NCBI GenBank assembly: GCA_963841965.1
Contig: CAWJES010000010.1
Span: 186,001 to 250,000 of the forward strand
DNA length: 64,000 bases
From: Palsa-459 sp963841965
GTDB lineage: Bacteria; Actinomycetota; Acidimicrobiia; Acidimicrobiales; RAAP-2
Direction: 5' to 3'
Shown here: in pieces, positions 9,206-17,194 of the stretch
Numbering within the stretch: the stretch's first letter is position 1
Layout of the letters: every line of letters starts with the position of its first letter
Notes under the pieces: generated by a model
Seen by the model: only the letters and a program-made list of their open reading frames with translations
Database searches by the model: none
Told to the model about the DNA's origin: nothing
Program-made: the position numbers and the translations under genes

Positions 9206-10564
9206 TCAGTCGTCTCGTGCTGCGACGGCTGCCTCGTGGGCCGGGAACCCCTCGTGACGGGCCAAGGCGACGACGGTGTTGCGGACCGCGCGCAATGCAC
9301 CCCGGTCCGCACGTGCGACACCGATCCGCTTTCGGAACGTGTCGGCCGTCACCCCTCCGGACACCTTCGCGAACCCGCTCGTCGGCAGCGACGCGGGACA
9401 TCCGAGCACGTAATTCGCCGCGGAGAACGGGGTGTCCTGTCCGATGAGGATCTCGCCCGCATCGACCAGCAGACCGAGGATCTCGTCGACTCGGGAGATC
9501 GAGACCTGCAGATGCTCGGGGGCGTACGCGTTCGCGACCTCGGCGGCCTCGGAGAGGCTGTCGACCAGCACCGCGCCCCCGTTGATTCCCAATGCGTCGG
9601 CCGCGTAGGTGCGCCGTGGTTCGGGGAGCAGCGCAAGCTGGCGTGCAACCTCCTCCTGCGCCGACGCGAGCAGCACCTCGGAGGTCGTGACGAGCAGGCT
9701 CGCCGAATCGGACCCGTGCTCAGCCTCATTGAGCAGGTCGGCGGCGAGCAGCCGGACGTCGGCGGTCTCGTCGGCGATGACCATCGACTCGGTGGGCCCC
9801 AGCACCATGGTGGTGACCGTCCCGTACCGCTGCACCTCGACCTGCGCGCAGGTGACCGCGGGGCTCCCGGGACCCACCACCATGCGAACCTTCGGGATCG
9901 AATCCGTCCCGAACGCCAGCGCCGCGATCCCCGCGGGTCCGTTGACACGGAACACGTCGTGCAGGCCGAGGAGGCTGCACACGGCGAGCACGGCCGGGTC
10001 GACCTCACCGTCGCTCCCGGGCAGCGGGGGCACGATCACCACGATCCGACGGACGCCCGCGACGATCGCTGGGACGGCCAGCTGGACGAGCACGGAGGGG
10101 AACGAGCCCTTGCCGCTCGGCACGAAGAGCCCGACGGAATCCACCGGCGTGACCTTCTCGCCGACGATGAGACCCGGATCGCTCTCGAACGACCAGTCCC
10201 CTTGCTCGCACAGCGTCTCGTTGAATCTGCGGACATGGTCGATCGCGTCCTCGAGTGCCGCCATGACCAGCGGGGACACGGCGCGATGGGCCTCGTCGAT
10301 CTCCACCTGTTCGATGCGCAAGGCGTCGCGGCTGACCGTGCATCCGTCGAATCGATCGAGCGCGTCGGCGATGGCGGCGTCCCCCCGGACACGGACATCC
10401 TCGATGAGCGCCACGATCCCCTCACGCAGCGTCCCGTCGTAGAGCTGGCCGAGCCCCCGCTCCACGAGATCGCGGCGCGCCGCGGAGTCCAGGCGTGACC
10501 AGCGGCCGATCTCTCGGAGTGGACCGCGCGCGGGGCGCTCGCGAGTGGGTGTCGTCGCCGTCAT
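9206..10564 (-). CDS. HisD-family dehydrogenase with altered zinc ligands
   Basis: 452 residues from ATG 10564. The overall fold matches histidinol dehydrogenase: RVNGPAGIAALAFGT, AEHGSDSASLLVT, YAPEHLQV (catalytic Glu-His pair at 350-351) and a C-terminal His (443). By eye against E. coli HisD, zinc ligand Gln259 is Glu280 here and Asp360 is Asn384 (ANY instead of GDY). His262 and His419 are retained (His283, His443). The hallmark GPGN and AGPSE segments are also changed (GPGS, LGPTES). It may therefore not oxidise histidinol; HisD-fold enzymes such as HpsN act on other alcohols. No other his gene is nearby. The start is chosen because a TACGAT hexamer lies 10 bases upstream and a longer frame would run over the promoter region. 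Confidence 0.75.
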   Translation of the reverse strand: MTATTPTRERPARGPLREIGRWSRLDSAARRDLVERGLGQLYDGTLREGIVALIEDVRVRGDAAIADALDRFDGCTVSRDALRIEQVEIDEAHRAVSPLVMAALEDAIDHVRRFNETLCEQGDWSFESDPGLIVGEKVTPVDSVGLFVPSGKGSFPSVLVQLAVPAIVAGVRRIVVIVPPLPGSDGEVDPAVLAVCSLLGLHDVFRVNGPAGIAALAFGTDSIPKVRMVVGPGSPAVTCAQVEVQRYGTVTTMVLGPTESMVIADETADVRLLAADLLNEAEHGSDSASLLVTTSEVLLASAQEEVARQLALLPEPRRTYAADALGINGGAVLVDSLSEAAEVANAYAPEHLQVSISRVDEILGLLVDAGEILIGQDTPFSAANYVLGCPASLPTSGFAKVSGGVTADTFRKRIGVARADRGALRAVRNTVVALARHEGFPAHEAAVAARDD

Positions 10565-10574
10565 CTGACGACGA

Positions 10575-10580
10575 ATCGTA
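10575..10580 (-). promoter_or_regulatory. Candidate -10 element (TACGAT) of the HisD-like gene
   Basis: Minus strand, 10 bases before ATG 10564. This would give a leader of only 2-3 bases. The divergent DUF6325 gene starts at 10717. Confidence 0.4.
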
Positions 10581-10716
10581 CGGCAGGCGCGCGGTGCCCC
10601 GATCGCCGCGTGTCTCGGCGCGCACGATGCGCACGCAGTCGCGGCTCCGGCGCATGGCCCTTGTGCAACGAGACAGTTGGGGCAAGACTGCACCGGGACC
10701 ATCCAAAGGAGCAGGC

Positions 10717-11142
10717 ATGACTGATGCACTCGGCCCGATCGACTACGTCGTGCTCGAATTCCCCGGGAACCACTTCAATGGCGGGATCGTCCCCGCACTC
10801 CTGGATCTGGTCGACACGGGACTCGTGCGGGTGCTCGACCTTGCGTTCGTCACGAAGGACGAGGACGGGAATGTCGCCGCCCTCGAGCTTGAGGACCTTC
10901 CAGAGGACGACGCATCGGCGCTCTCTGACATCTCGGACCTCCTGGTCGACCTCGTCACCGAGGAGGACCTGATCGAGACCGGCAACGCACTCCAGCCGAA
11001 CAGCTCCGCGATGATGCTCGTGTGGGAGAACTCGTGGGCGGGCCCGTTCGTGGCCGCGATCCGCGAGTCGGGAGGAGACGTCGTTGCAAGTGGCGGGATC
11101 CCGGTCGCGACCCTGCTCGAGGCACTCGAGGCGCAGGCCTAG
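10717..11142 (+). CDS. DUF6325 family protein
   Basis: 141 residues, acidic and cytoplasmic. The N-terminal GPIDYVVLEFPGNHF and the following VRVLDLAFVTKDEDG match the actinobacterial DUF6325 family, which usually has this length. The function of the family is not known. The ATG at 10717 is chosen over upstream in-frame starts because an AAAGGAG ribosome site sits 5 bases before it at 10705-10711. It is transcribed divergently from the HisD-like gene. Confidence 0.7.
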   Translation: MTDALGPIDYVVLEFPGNHFNGGIVPALLDLVDTGLVRVLDLAFVTKDEDGNVAALELEDLPEDDASALSDISDLLVDLVTEEDLIETGNALQPNSSAMMLVWENSWAGPFVAAIRESGGDVVASGGIPVATLLEALEAQA

Positions 11143-11272
11143 GCCAGATCCGAGGTTCAGCACCGCCCGCCCTGCAGGCGAAGCCTGAGATGCACGCGAC
11201 GAATAGAGCCATGGGCGAGGTCGCTGGGATTGGCGGCCCCCATGGCGCTGCTCATTGATGTCCGAAAACCGC

Positions 11273-11301
11273 TCGTCAGAGGACCCTCGACCAGCCATAC
11301 T
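11273..11301 (+). promoter_or_regulatory. Promoter of the ada-alkA/ogt operon
   Basis: -35 TCGTCA at 11273-11278, 17-base spacer, -10 CATACT at 11296-11301, then 6 bases to the ATG. Confidence 0.5.
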
Positions 11302-11307
11302 CCTTGC

Positions 11308-12813
11308 ATGCTCGACGAGGACCTCTGCTACCGCGCCGTCGCCCGGCGCGATGCCCGGTTCGACGGATGGTTCCTGACTGCCGTCAAGACGACGGGGATC
11401 TTCTGCCGTCCGAGCTGTCCTGCGCGGACGCCGCTTCGCAAGAACGTCGAGTTCCATCAGACCGCCGCATCGGCGGTCCGCTCAGGATTCCGAGCATGTC
11501 TTCGCTGCCGGCCGGACACGACGCCCGGGTCGCCGGAGTGGGATCTCCGCGGCGATGTCGCAGCGCGGTCGGTCCGTGCGATCGGTGACGGCGTCGTCGA
11601 CCGCGAGGGCGTTGCAGGACTCGCACGGCGCCTTGCCTACTCGGAGCGCCAGCTGCACCGGCTCCTCACCGCGACGCTCGGAGCAGGGCCGATCGAGCTC
11701 GCTCGCGCGCACCGCGCCGCGACTGCCCGGACGCTCCTCGAGACGACGGACCTCCCGATCACCCAGGTCGCGTTCGCGTCTGGCTTCGGGAGCACCCGAC
11801 AGTTCAACGAGACGATCCAGAGCTTCTTCGGATCGACGCCAACGGCGCTTCGTCGAACACGAGGGGTCCGACGCGGACATGGATCCCCCTCGAGGCTCTC
11901 CCTCCGGCTGGCGCTGCGGCCACCGATCTGCGCAGGCCCGCTCTTCGAGTTCCTCGCGGCGCGATGCGTGCCGGGCGTTGAGGAGGGGGACGCGTCCTCC
12001 TACCGTCGAACGCTCCGCCTCCCGCACGCGGGCGGATCGGTGGAGGTGCACGCACCCATCGCTGCTGCGCGATGGGTGGACTGCACCATCCAGGTGGAGG
12101 ACTTCCGGGATCTCACGGCCGTCGTGGCCCGGACGAGGAGGCTGTTCGACCTCGATGCCGACCCTGTTTCCGTCGACGGCGTGCTGCGTTCGGATCCGGT
12201 GCTGCGGCGAGGAGTCGAGGAGCGGCCCGGCATCCGCGTGCCTGGCCACGTCGACGGCGACGAGGTTGCCCTCCGCGCCGTGCTCGGTCAGCAGGTGAGC
12301 GTCGCGGCCGCCACCCGCCTCGCGTCGATCATCACCGATCGATACGGCGACACCTGCACGTTGGATTCGACGCTGACGAGGTACTTCCCCACCGCCGCGG
12401 CTCTCTCGGCCATCGATCCCGGCGATCTCCCCATGCCGAGAGCCCGGGGCCTCACGTTCGTGACCCTCGCCAAGGCGCTGTCGGACGGGTCCGTGCGCCT
12501 CGATGCAGGAGCCGATCGCGAAGAGGCAGCGCGAACGCTCGGCGCGATCAAGGGGATCGGACCATGGACGACGTCCTACGTCCAGATGCGGGCGCTCGGC
12601 GATCCGGACTCGTTCCTGCCCGGGGACCTCGCGCTTCGAAGGACCCTCGACCGTTGTGGCCTGTCGTCCCACGAGAAGGCCGCGACCGCACGTGCCGAAG
12701 CGTGGAGGCCCTATCGGTCCTACGCGATGCTGCAGCTCTGGGCACTCGACGCGACCCAGCAATCGAACACCAAGAAGAGTCATGACCTCGAACGAGAAGG
12801 AGCGAGCAGATGA
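11308..12813 (+). CDS. alkA: Ada-like regulator fused to AlkA DNA-3-methyladenine glycosylase
   Basis: 501 residues in four parts. An Ada zinc domain (1-75) has Cys33, Cys37, Cys64 and Cys67, the last four matching the zinc-binding and methyl-accepting cysteines of E. coli Ada. An AraC-type helix-turn-helix follows (about 95-195), then an AlkA N-terminal domain (about 205-310) and an HhH-GPD glycosylase (about 325-475) with IKGIGPWTTSYVQ and catalytic Asp in FLPGDLALRR. The protein should sense methyl phosphotriesters and excise alkylated bases. A CATACT hexamer lies 6 bases before the ATG, with TCGTCA as possible -35. It is followed without a gap by ogt, forming an adaptive-response operon. 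Confidence 0.9.
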   Translation: MLDEDLCYRAVARRDARFDGWFLTAVKTTGIFCRPSCPARTPLRKNVEFHQTAASAVRSGFRACLRCRPDTTPGSPEWDLRGDVAARSVRAIGDGVVDREGVAGLARRLAYSERQLHRLLTATLGAGPIELARAHRAATARTLLETTDLPITQVAFASGFGSTRQFNETIQSFFGSTPTALRRTRGVRRGHGSPSRLSLRLALRPPICAGPLFEFLAARCVPGVEEGDASSYRRTLRLPHAGGSVEVHAPIAAARWVDCTIQVEDFRDLTAVVARTRRLFDLDADPVSVDGVLRSDPVLRRGVEERPGIRVPGHVDGDEVALRAVLGQQVSVAAATRLASIITDRYGDTCTLDSTLTRYFPTAAALSAIDPGDLPMPRARGLTFVTLAKALSDGSVRLDAGADREEAARTLGAIKGIGPWTTSYVQMRALGDPDSFLPGDLALRRTLDRCGLSSHEKAATARAEAWRPYRSYAMLQLWALDATQQSNTKKSHDLEREGASR

Positions 12814-13325
12814 GCGTTACCCAGATCCCGACGCCGATCTACTACGAGGAGGTTCCGACGGAACTCGGGCACTTCCTCCTGGCCGGCGACGATGACGTGC
12901 TGGTCGCAGCGAGGCTGCCGGACACCTGGGAGCGCGATGCGCTCCCCGCGGAGTGGATGCGCAAGCCGGGCTCGATGTCCACAGCAGCAGCACAGCTCGA
13001 GGAGTACATCGCCGGGACGCGCAGATCGTTCACGCTCACGCTTGTCCCGTCGGGGACACCGTTCCAGCTGTCGGTGTGGGGAGCGCTCGAAACGATCCCG
13101 TATGGCACGACGACCACGTACGGCGCGATCGCGACGCAGGTCGGGAACCCCAAGGCTTCCCGCGCGGTCGGTCTCGCGAACAATCGGAACCCGATCGCCC
13201 TGTTCATCCCATGCCATCGCGTCATCGGCGCGGACGGCTCCCTCACGGGCTATGGCGGAGGCCTCCCGCTGAAGGAGTCCCTGCTGGCCCTCGAGCGGTC
13301 GGTGTCGGCCAGCACCCCCGGATAG
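12810..13325 (+). CDS. ogt: Methylated-DNA--[protein]-cysteine S-methyltransferase
   Basis: 171 residues. The signature IPCHRVIG has the methyl-acceptor cysteine at residue 135, preceded by the helix-turn-helix segment TTYGAIA and the arginine-finger region SRAVGLANN. It removes O6-alkyl groups from guanine in a suicide reaction. The ATG overlaps the stop of the ada-alkA gene (ATGA), so translation is coupled and the pair forms one alkylation-repair operon. Length is normal for Ogt. The C-terminus after the LLALER helix is short. Confidence 0.93.
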   Translation: MSVTQIPTPIYYEEVPTELGHFLLAGDDDVLVAARLPDTWERDALPAEWMRKPGSMSTAAAQLEEYIAGTRRSFTLTLVPSGTPFQLSVWGALETIPYGTTTTYGAIATQVGNPKASRAVGLANNRNPIALFIPCHRVIGADGSLTGYGGGLPLKESLLALERSVSASTPG

Positions 13326-13550
13326 GAGCCCTCTGCGAACGACCGGCGGGACAGCGCTGCACGCGGCGCCGGCGGGTCGGAGACGGCTGCGCTTCGGTTT
13401 GCAGGTCGATGGAAGCCCCCGGGCGCCGGCGTCGCACAGGCCCTGAAGCGGCAGCGCGACTCGATTGCCTGGGATGAACGTCGACTCGCATCATTGGCAG
13501 CGTCGACCCGCACATCGCGTACCGGGTTGACGCGCGTCGGGGCTGGCCCA

Positions 13551-14873
13551 CTACCGGTCGAGTGCCCCGGTTCCCCCGCGCGCATAGCGCTCCGGATCAG
13601 ACTCGTAACGATCGCGGCACCTGTCCGAACAGAACTGGACGGACCCATCGGTCGTTTGCAGTGATGCGGGAGCGTTCGCCCGTCGCACCTGCATCCCGCA
13701 GACCGGATCAAAGGCGAGACCCCCGCCCCCACCCAGGCGATCCCTGTTCGAGTGGAGGAAGAGGATCGCTGCAGCGACGAGCAAGAAGAGGATGTTCAGG
13801 TACGTCGTGTAGTTCCACTCGAAGTGGTCGGTGGCGATGACGGTCGGTCGCTCGGTCGGCACCGCGCCGAACAGCTCGAACAGGCCCTCCGTGATGAGGC
13901 CAGCCGTCACCATCACGACGTAGAAGATTGCGACGAGCCGGACTGCCAGCCTGGTCCCGTAGAACTTGCGATAGATGATGAGCAGTGGCATCGCGATCAG
14001 ATCCGCGAAGAGGAATGCGATCACGCCGCCGAACGAGATGCCCCCCTGCCACAGGGCCGCCGCCAATGGCACGTTGCCGATCGAGCAGACCCAGCTGATG
14101 ACTGCGATCAGGGGTCCGACGAGCGCGTTCTCGAGCGTCGTCCACACACCGTGCCCCTGCAGGAACAGTGCGTTCCACGCATGGTCCGGCACTGTGACCG
14201 CGAGCAGGCCGGCCACCGAATACCCCACAAAGAGCTCCTTGCGGAGCATCGTGGCGTCAGCGACCGCAAAGCTCGAGGCGTCGGTCCATCCGGGCAGCGA
14301 GCGGAGACGCGAGGGGGCGCGATCGGTGACCGGAGTGCCTTCCGTCGTCGCGTCGACGTCATGCGGGATCGGCGCGGCGGTGGGTTCGTCTGCTTCGCGG
14401 CTCAATTTGGCTCTCGCGGCGTCGACCACCCGGCCTCGGAGGAAATAACCGCCAACGAGGGCGAAGAGGGTGATCATGATCACGCCCCCGACGTACTGCG
14501 CCACGAGGAACTGCCAGCCGATCAGCACGAGCAGCACGATGCCCAGCTCCACCACGAGGTTCGTCGAGGCGATCATGAAGACCATCGCGGCGACGAAGTC
14601 TGCCCCCCGGGCGAACAGGGTCTTGGCCATCGCCGACGCCGCGTACGAGCAGCTCGACGAGACCATGCCGTAGCCCGACGCGCGAGCCACCTCAGCAGGT
14701 CCCCGTGCCCCGATCCGTGTCCGCAGCTCGTCCTTCGAAACGAAGGACTGGACGATCCCGGAGAGCCCGAAACCGAGGACGAGGGCCCACAGGGTCTCCC
14801 AGAACATGAAGAACGCCTCGCGGGCGCTTCGACCAAGATCGACGAGCCACGGTGCCGCGGCGAGGATGGTCAT
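13551..14873 (-). CDS. Permease (ArsP/DUF318 type) with C-terminal YHS/TRASH-like metal domain
   Basis: 440 residues from ATG 14873, chosen for a GAGGA site upstream; an ATG at 14927 is possible. About eight to ten hydrophobic segments, with the permease signature SSSCSYAASAMAKT near residue 75 and a repeat-like SIGNVPLAAAL near 290, as in DUF318 permeases for arsenic compounds, copper or zinc. The last 45 residues are a YHS/TRASH-like treble-clef domain: DPVCGM plus FCSDRCRDRY, three or four cysteines able to bind a soft metal. I infer a metal or metalloid efflux permease with its own metal-sensing or delivery domain. It is monocistronic. Confidence 0.75.
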   Translation of the reverse strand: MTILAAAPWLVDLGRSAREAFFMFWETLWALVLGFGLSGIVQSFVSKDELRTRIGARGPAEVARASGYGMVSSSCSYAASAMAKTLFARGADFVAAMVFMIASTNLVVELGIVLLVLIGWQFLVAQYVGGVIMITLFALVGGYFLRGRVVDAARAKLSREADEPTAAPIPHDVDATTEGTPVTDRAPSRLRSLPGWTDASSFAVADATMLRKELFVGYSVAGLLAVTVPDHAWNALFLQGHGVWTTLENALVGPLIAVISWVCSIGNVPLAAALWQGGISFGGVIAFLFADLIAMPLLIIYRKFYGTRLAVRLVAIFYVVMVTAGLITEGLFELFGAVPTERPTVIATDHFEWNYTTYLNILFLLVAAAILFLHSNRDRLGGGGGLAFDPVCGMQVRRANAPASLQTTDGSVQFCSDRCRDRYESDPERYARGGTGALDR

Positions 14874-14895
14874 GACCGTCCTCGATGACCGATCG

Positions 14896-14947
14896 CCACG
14901 TCGCGGTGGCCGCATCGTGCCTCGCACCGCGCACGGTGCGAGGCACG
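14896..14947. other. Two adjacent inverted repeats upstream of the permease
   Basis: A perfect 13-bp hairpin has arms 14916-14928 and 14935-14947 (CGTGCCTCGCACC and its complement, 6-base loop). Closer to the permease lies GCCAC-6-GTGGC. Both fall in the 305-base gap 14874-15178 between the divergent permease and binding-protein genes. They could be a regulator site or a leader structure; I see no gene in the gap. Confidence 0.6.
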
Positions 14948-15072
14948 GCGCAGTAGACGCCCCATCGCATCGCTTCGTTCACGTCGCCGTGCCTGCATCT
15001 CCGAAGTTCGACGCACGCTCGAGTCCACAATCCGAGTATGCAGGCTGCTCGTGAACCAGCGATCAGGCACCG

Positions 15073-15107
15073 TGCAGGTCCGACGCTTGTGGCCCACTGC
15101 AGGTCCG
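15073..15107 (+). promoter_or_regulatory. Direct repeat upstream of the binding-protein gene
   Basis: TGCAGGTCCG occurs at 15073-15082 and again at 15098-15107, 25 bases apart, just before a TAGACT hexamer (15107-15112). This may be an operator overlapping the promoter of the gene starting at 15179. Confidence 0.35.
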
Positions 15108-15178
15108 TAGACTCGGACGAAGTCAACGTGCCGTGCATTTCGGGGAGCAGTCCAGCGGCACTCTGGGAGGGGTACTCG

Positions 15179-17035
15179 ATGAGCAATCGATTCATCCATT
15201 CACGCAAGCTTCGCTCGATCGGTGCGATGGGAACCCTGGTGCTGAGCGCCGGCCTCGTCCTCGCAGCCTGCGGTGGCGGCAGCTCGAGCAGCAGCAGCAC
15301 CACGACCACGCCCAAGCCGACGACCCCGACCGGGACCCTGACCTACGCCGAGGGGCCTGGCGCGAACCCGAACTACATCTTCCCTTACATGGGCTGCGCG
15401 TACTTCTCGGTGAGCAACTCCCAGCAGTTCCAGGAGCTCATGTACCGGCCGCTGTACTGGTTCGGTCTCGGGGCATCGTCCGCCGTCCAGTTCCCCCTGT
15501 CCCTCGCGAACGCACCCACCTTCTCCAACAAGGACAAGCAGGTGACGATCAATCTGAAGGGATGGAAGTTCTCGGACGGCCAGACGGTCAATGCGGAGTC
15601 GGTCCTCTTCTTCTTGAACCTCTACAAGGCCGACCCGACGTCGTACTGCGGGTACAACGCCGGCTACGGGATCCCCGACCAGGTGTCCTCGGTCTCGGGG
15701 AGCGGCGACAAGGTCACGATCGACTTCTCCAGCTCGGTGAACCCGAACTGGCTGCTCTACAACTATCTCTCCGAGATCACCCCCATGCCCGAGGCGTGGG
15801 ACGTGACGTCCGCATCGGCGGCAGCGGGCTCCGGCGGGTGCGGAGCGGGCGCCTACGGAGCGAGCGCGACCGCCACGGCGTGCAAGGCGGTCGAGAAGTA
15901 CCTCGACGGGTTGTCCACCAACACGTCCACCTACACGGCAGCGCCCTGGAACGTCGTGGACGGTCCGTGGAAGCTGGCTGCTTTCGACTCCCTGGGCAAC
16001 GCGACGTTCGTCCCGAACCCGACATACTCCGGCCCGCAGAAGGCACTCGTGGCCAAGGTCATCGAGAAGGCGTACACATCGTCCACGGCGGAGGAGAACG
16101 ACCTCTACGCGAACAAGCTGGACCTCGGCTACGTCGACCCGAGCCAGCTGCCCAGTCCCGCTCCGGCGCCAGGACAGGTGGGAGGCCAGATCGCAGCCCT
16201 CAAGAGCACTTACAACCTCGTGACCGGCTCGGTCTGGTCGTTCAACTACGCGCCCTTCAACTTCGCGAAGGCGGACCCGAAGGCTCCCGAGCTGAATCAG
16301 CTCTACATCCGCCAAGCGCTCCAGGAGTCCATCAACCAGCTCGCGATCATCCGGGCTGTCGACAAGGGCTACGGATGGCCCACGTACAGCCCGATCCCGC
16401 CCAACACCCCGACCTCCATCGCGGGTTCCGTCCCGAACCCCTACCCCTACAGCCAGTCCGCCGCGAAGTCGCTCCTCACCGACCACGGCTGGACGATCGT
16501 GAACGGCGTGCAGACCTGCACCAGGCCCGGGACGGGGAGCAACGAGTGCGGCGCGGGCATCGCGAGCGGCTCGAAGCTGGCACTCAGCATCATCTGGTCG
16601 AGCGGGACACCGTCGCTTGACTCGACACTCGCGGCTGAGATCTCCGCATGGAAGTCGATCGGGATCCCCTTCACCCACAGCGAGGCGTCCTTCAACGACG
16701 TCACCGCCCAGTGCAACGGCGGGTCGTTCCAGATCTGCATGTGGGGAGCCGGCTGGGTCTACTCGCCCGACTACTACCCATCGGGCGAGACCCTGTTCAC
16801 GCCCACGGGCGGCTTCAACCCCGGCTCGTACAGCGACGAGCACATGACGACGCTGATCGGGCAGACGACGTCGGGCACCGCGGATCTCACCGCGTACGGC
16901 AACTACGCAGCTCAGCAGCTGCCCGTGCTCTACGAGCCCAACCCGACCGCGACCGGAGAGGTGTCCAAGTCGCTGAAGGGCGTCCAGCCGGTAAGCCCGC
17001 TCCAGAACTTCATGCCGGAGTACAACTACTTCTAG
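15179..17035 (+). CDS. Peptide/nickel-type ABC transporter substrate-binding lipoprotein (family 5)
   Basis: 618 residues. Signal peptide with lipobox LAAC (Cys near residue 32), then a Ser/Thr linker typical of actinobacterial lipoproteins. The body has SBP_bac_5 features: QFQELMYRPLYW near the start, the family segment LKGWKFSDGQTVNAESVLFFL, and IRQALQESINQ in the second lobe. It should bind an oligopeptide or similar ligand outside the cell. A GGGAGGGG ribosome site precedes the ATG. No permease or ATPase gene is adjacent, and a strong terminator follows, so this is an orphan binding protein served by a transporter elsewhere. Confidence 0.85.
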   Translation: MSNRFIHSRKLRSIGAMGTLVLSAGLVLAACGGGSSSSSSTTTTPKPTTPTGTLTYAEGPGANPNYIFPYMGCAYFSVSNSQQFQELMYRPLYWFGLGASSAVQFPLSLANAPTFSNKDKQVTINLKGWKFSDGQTVNAESVLFFLNLYKADPTSYCGYNAGYGIPDQVSSVSGSGDKVTIDFSSSVNPNWLLYNYLSEITPMPEAWDVTSASAAAGSGGCGAGAYGASATATACKAVEKYLDGLSTNTSTYTAAPWNVVDGPWKLAAFDSLGNATFVPNPTYSGPQKALVAKVIEKAYTSSTAEENDLYANKLDLGYVDPSQLPSPAPAPGQVGGQIAALKSTYNLVTGSVWSFNYAPFNFAKADPKAPELNQLYIRQALQESINQLAIIRAVDKGYGWPTYSPIPPNTPTSIAGSVPNPYPYSQSAAKSLLTDHGWTIVNGVQTCTRPGTGSNECGAGIASGSKLALSIIWSSGTPSLDSTLAAEISAWKSIGIPFTHSEASFNDVTAQCNGGSFQICMWGAGWVYSPDYYPSGETLFTPTGGFNPGSYSDEHMTTLIGQTTSGTADLTAYGNYAAQQLPVLYEPNPTATGEVSKSLKGVQPVSPLQNFMPEYNYF

Positions 17036-17052
17036 GTTGCCGGCAGCGCCGT

Positions 17053-17097
17053 CAACGAGGCCGAAGCCCCTCCTATCGAGGGGCTTCGGCCTCGTTG
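17053..17097 (+). terminator. Strong hairpin terminator after the binding-protein gene
   Basis: Perfect 20-bp stem (arms 17053-17072 and 17078-17097) with a 5-base loop, 17 bases after the stop codon. No T-run follows, as is common in actinobacteria. It isolates the gene from the next one at 17195. Confidence 0.85.
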
Positions 17098-17182
17098 GCT
17101 CACGGTCGGGTTCGGTCTGATCCCGGGTCGCCATACCCCGCAGAAGGCAGTTCGCCTCTAGTGCGATCAGCGCTGTTGGGGG

Positions 17183-17188
17183 TACGGT
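17183..17188 (+). promoter_or_regulatory. -10 element (TACGGT), leaderless WS/DGAT gene
   Basis: Ends 6 bases before ATG 17195. It lies downstream of the terminator, so the gene is transcribed on its own. Confidence 0.55.
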
Positions 17189-17194
17189 CTGAAT

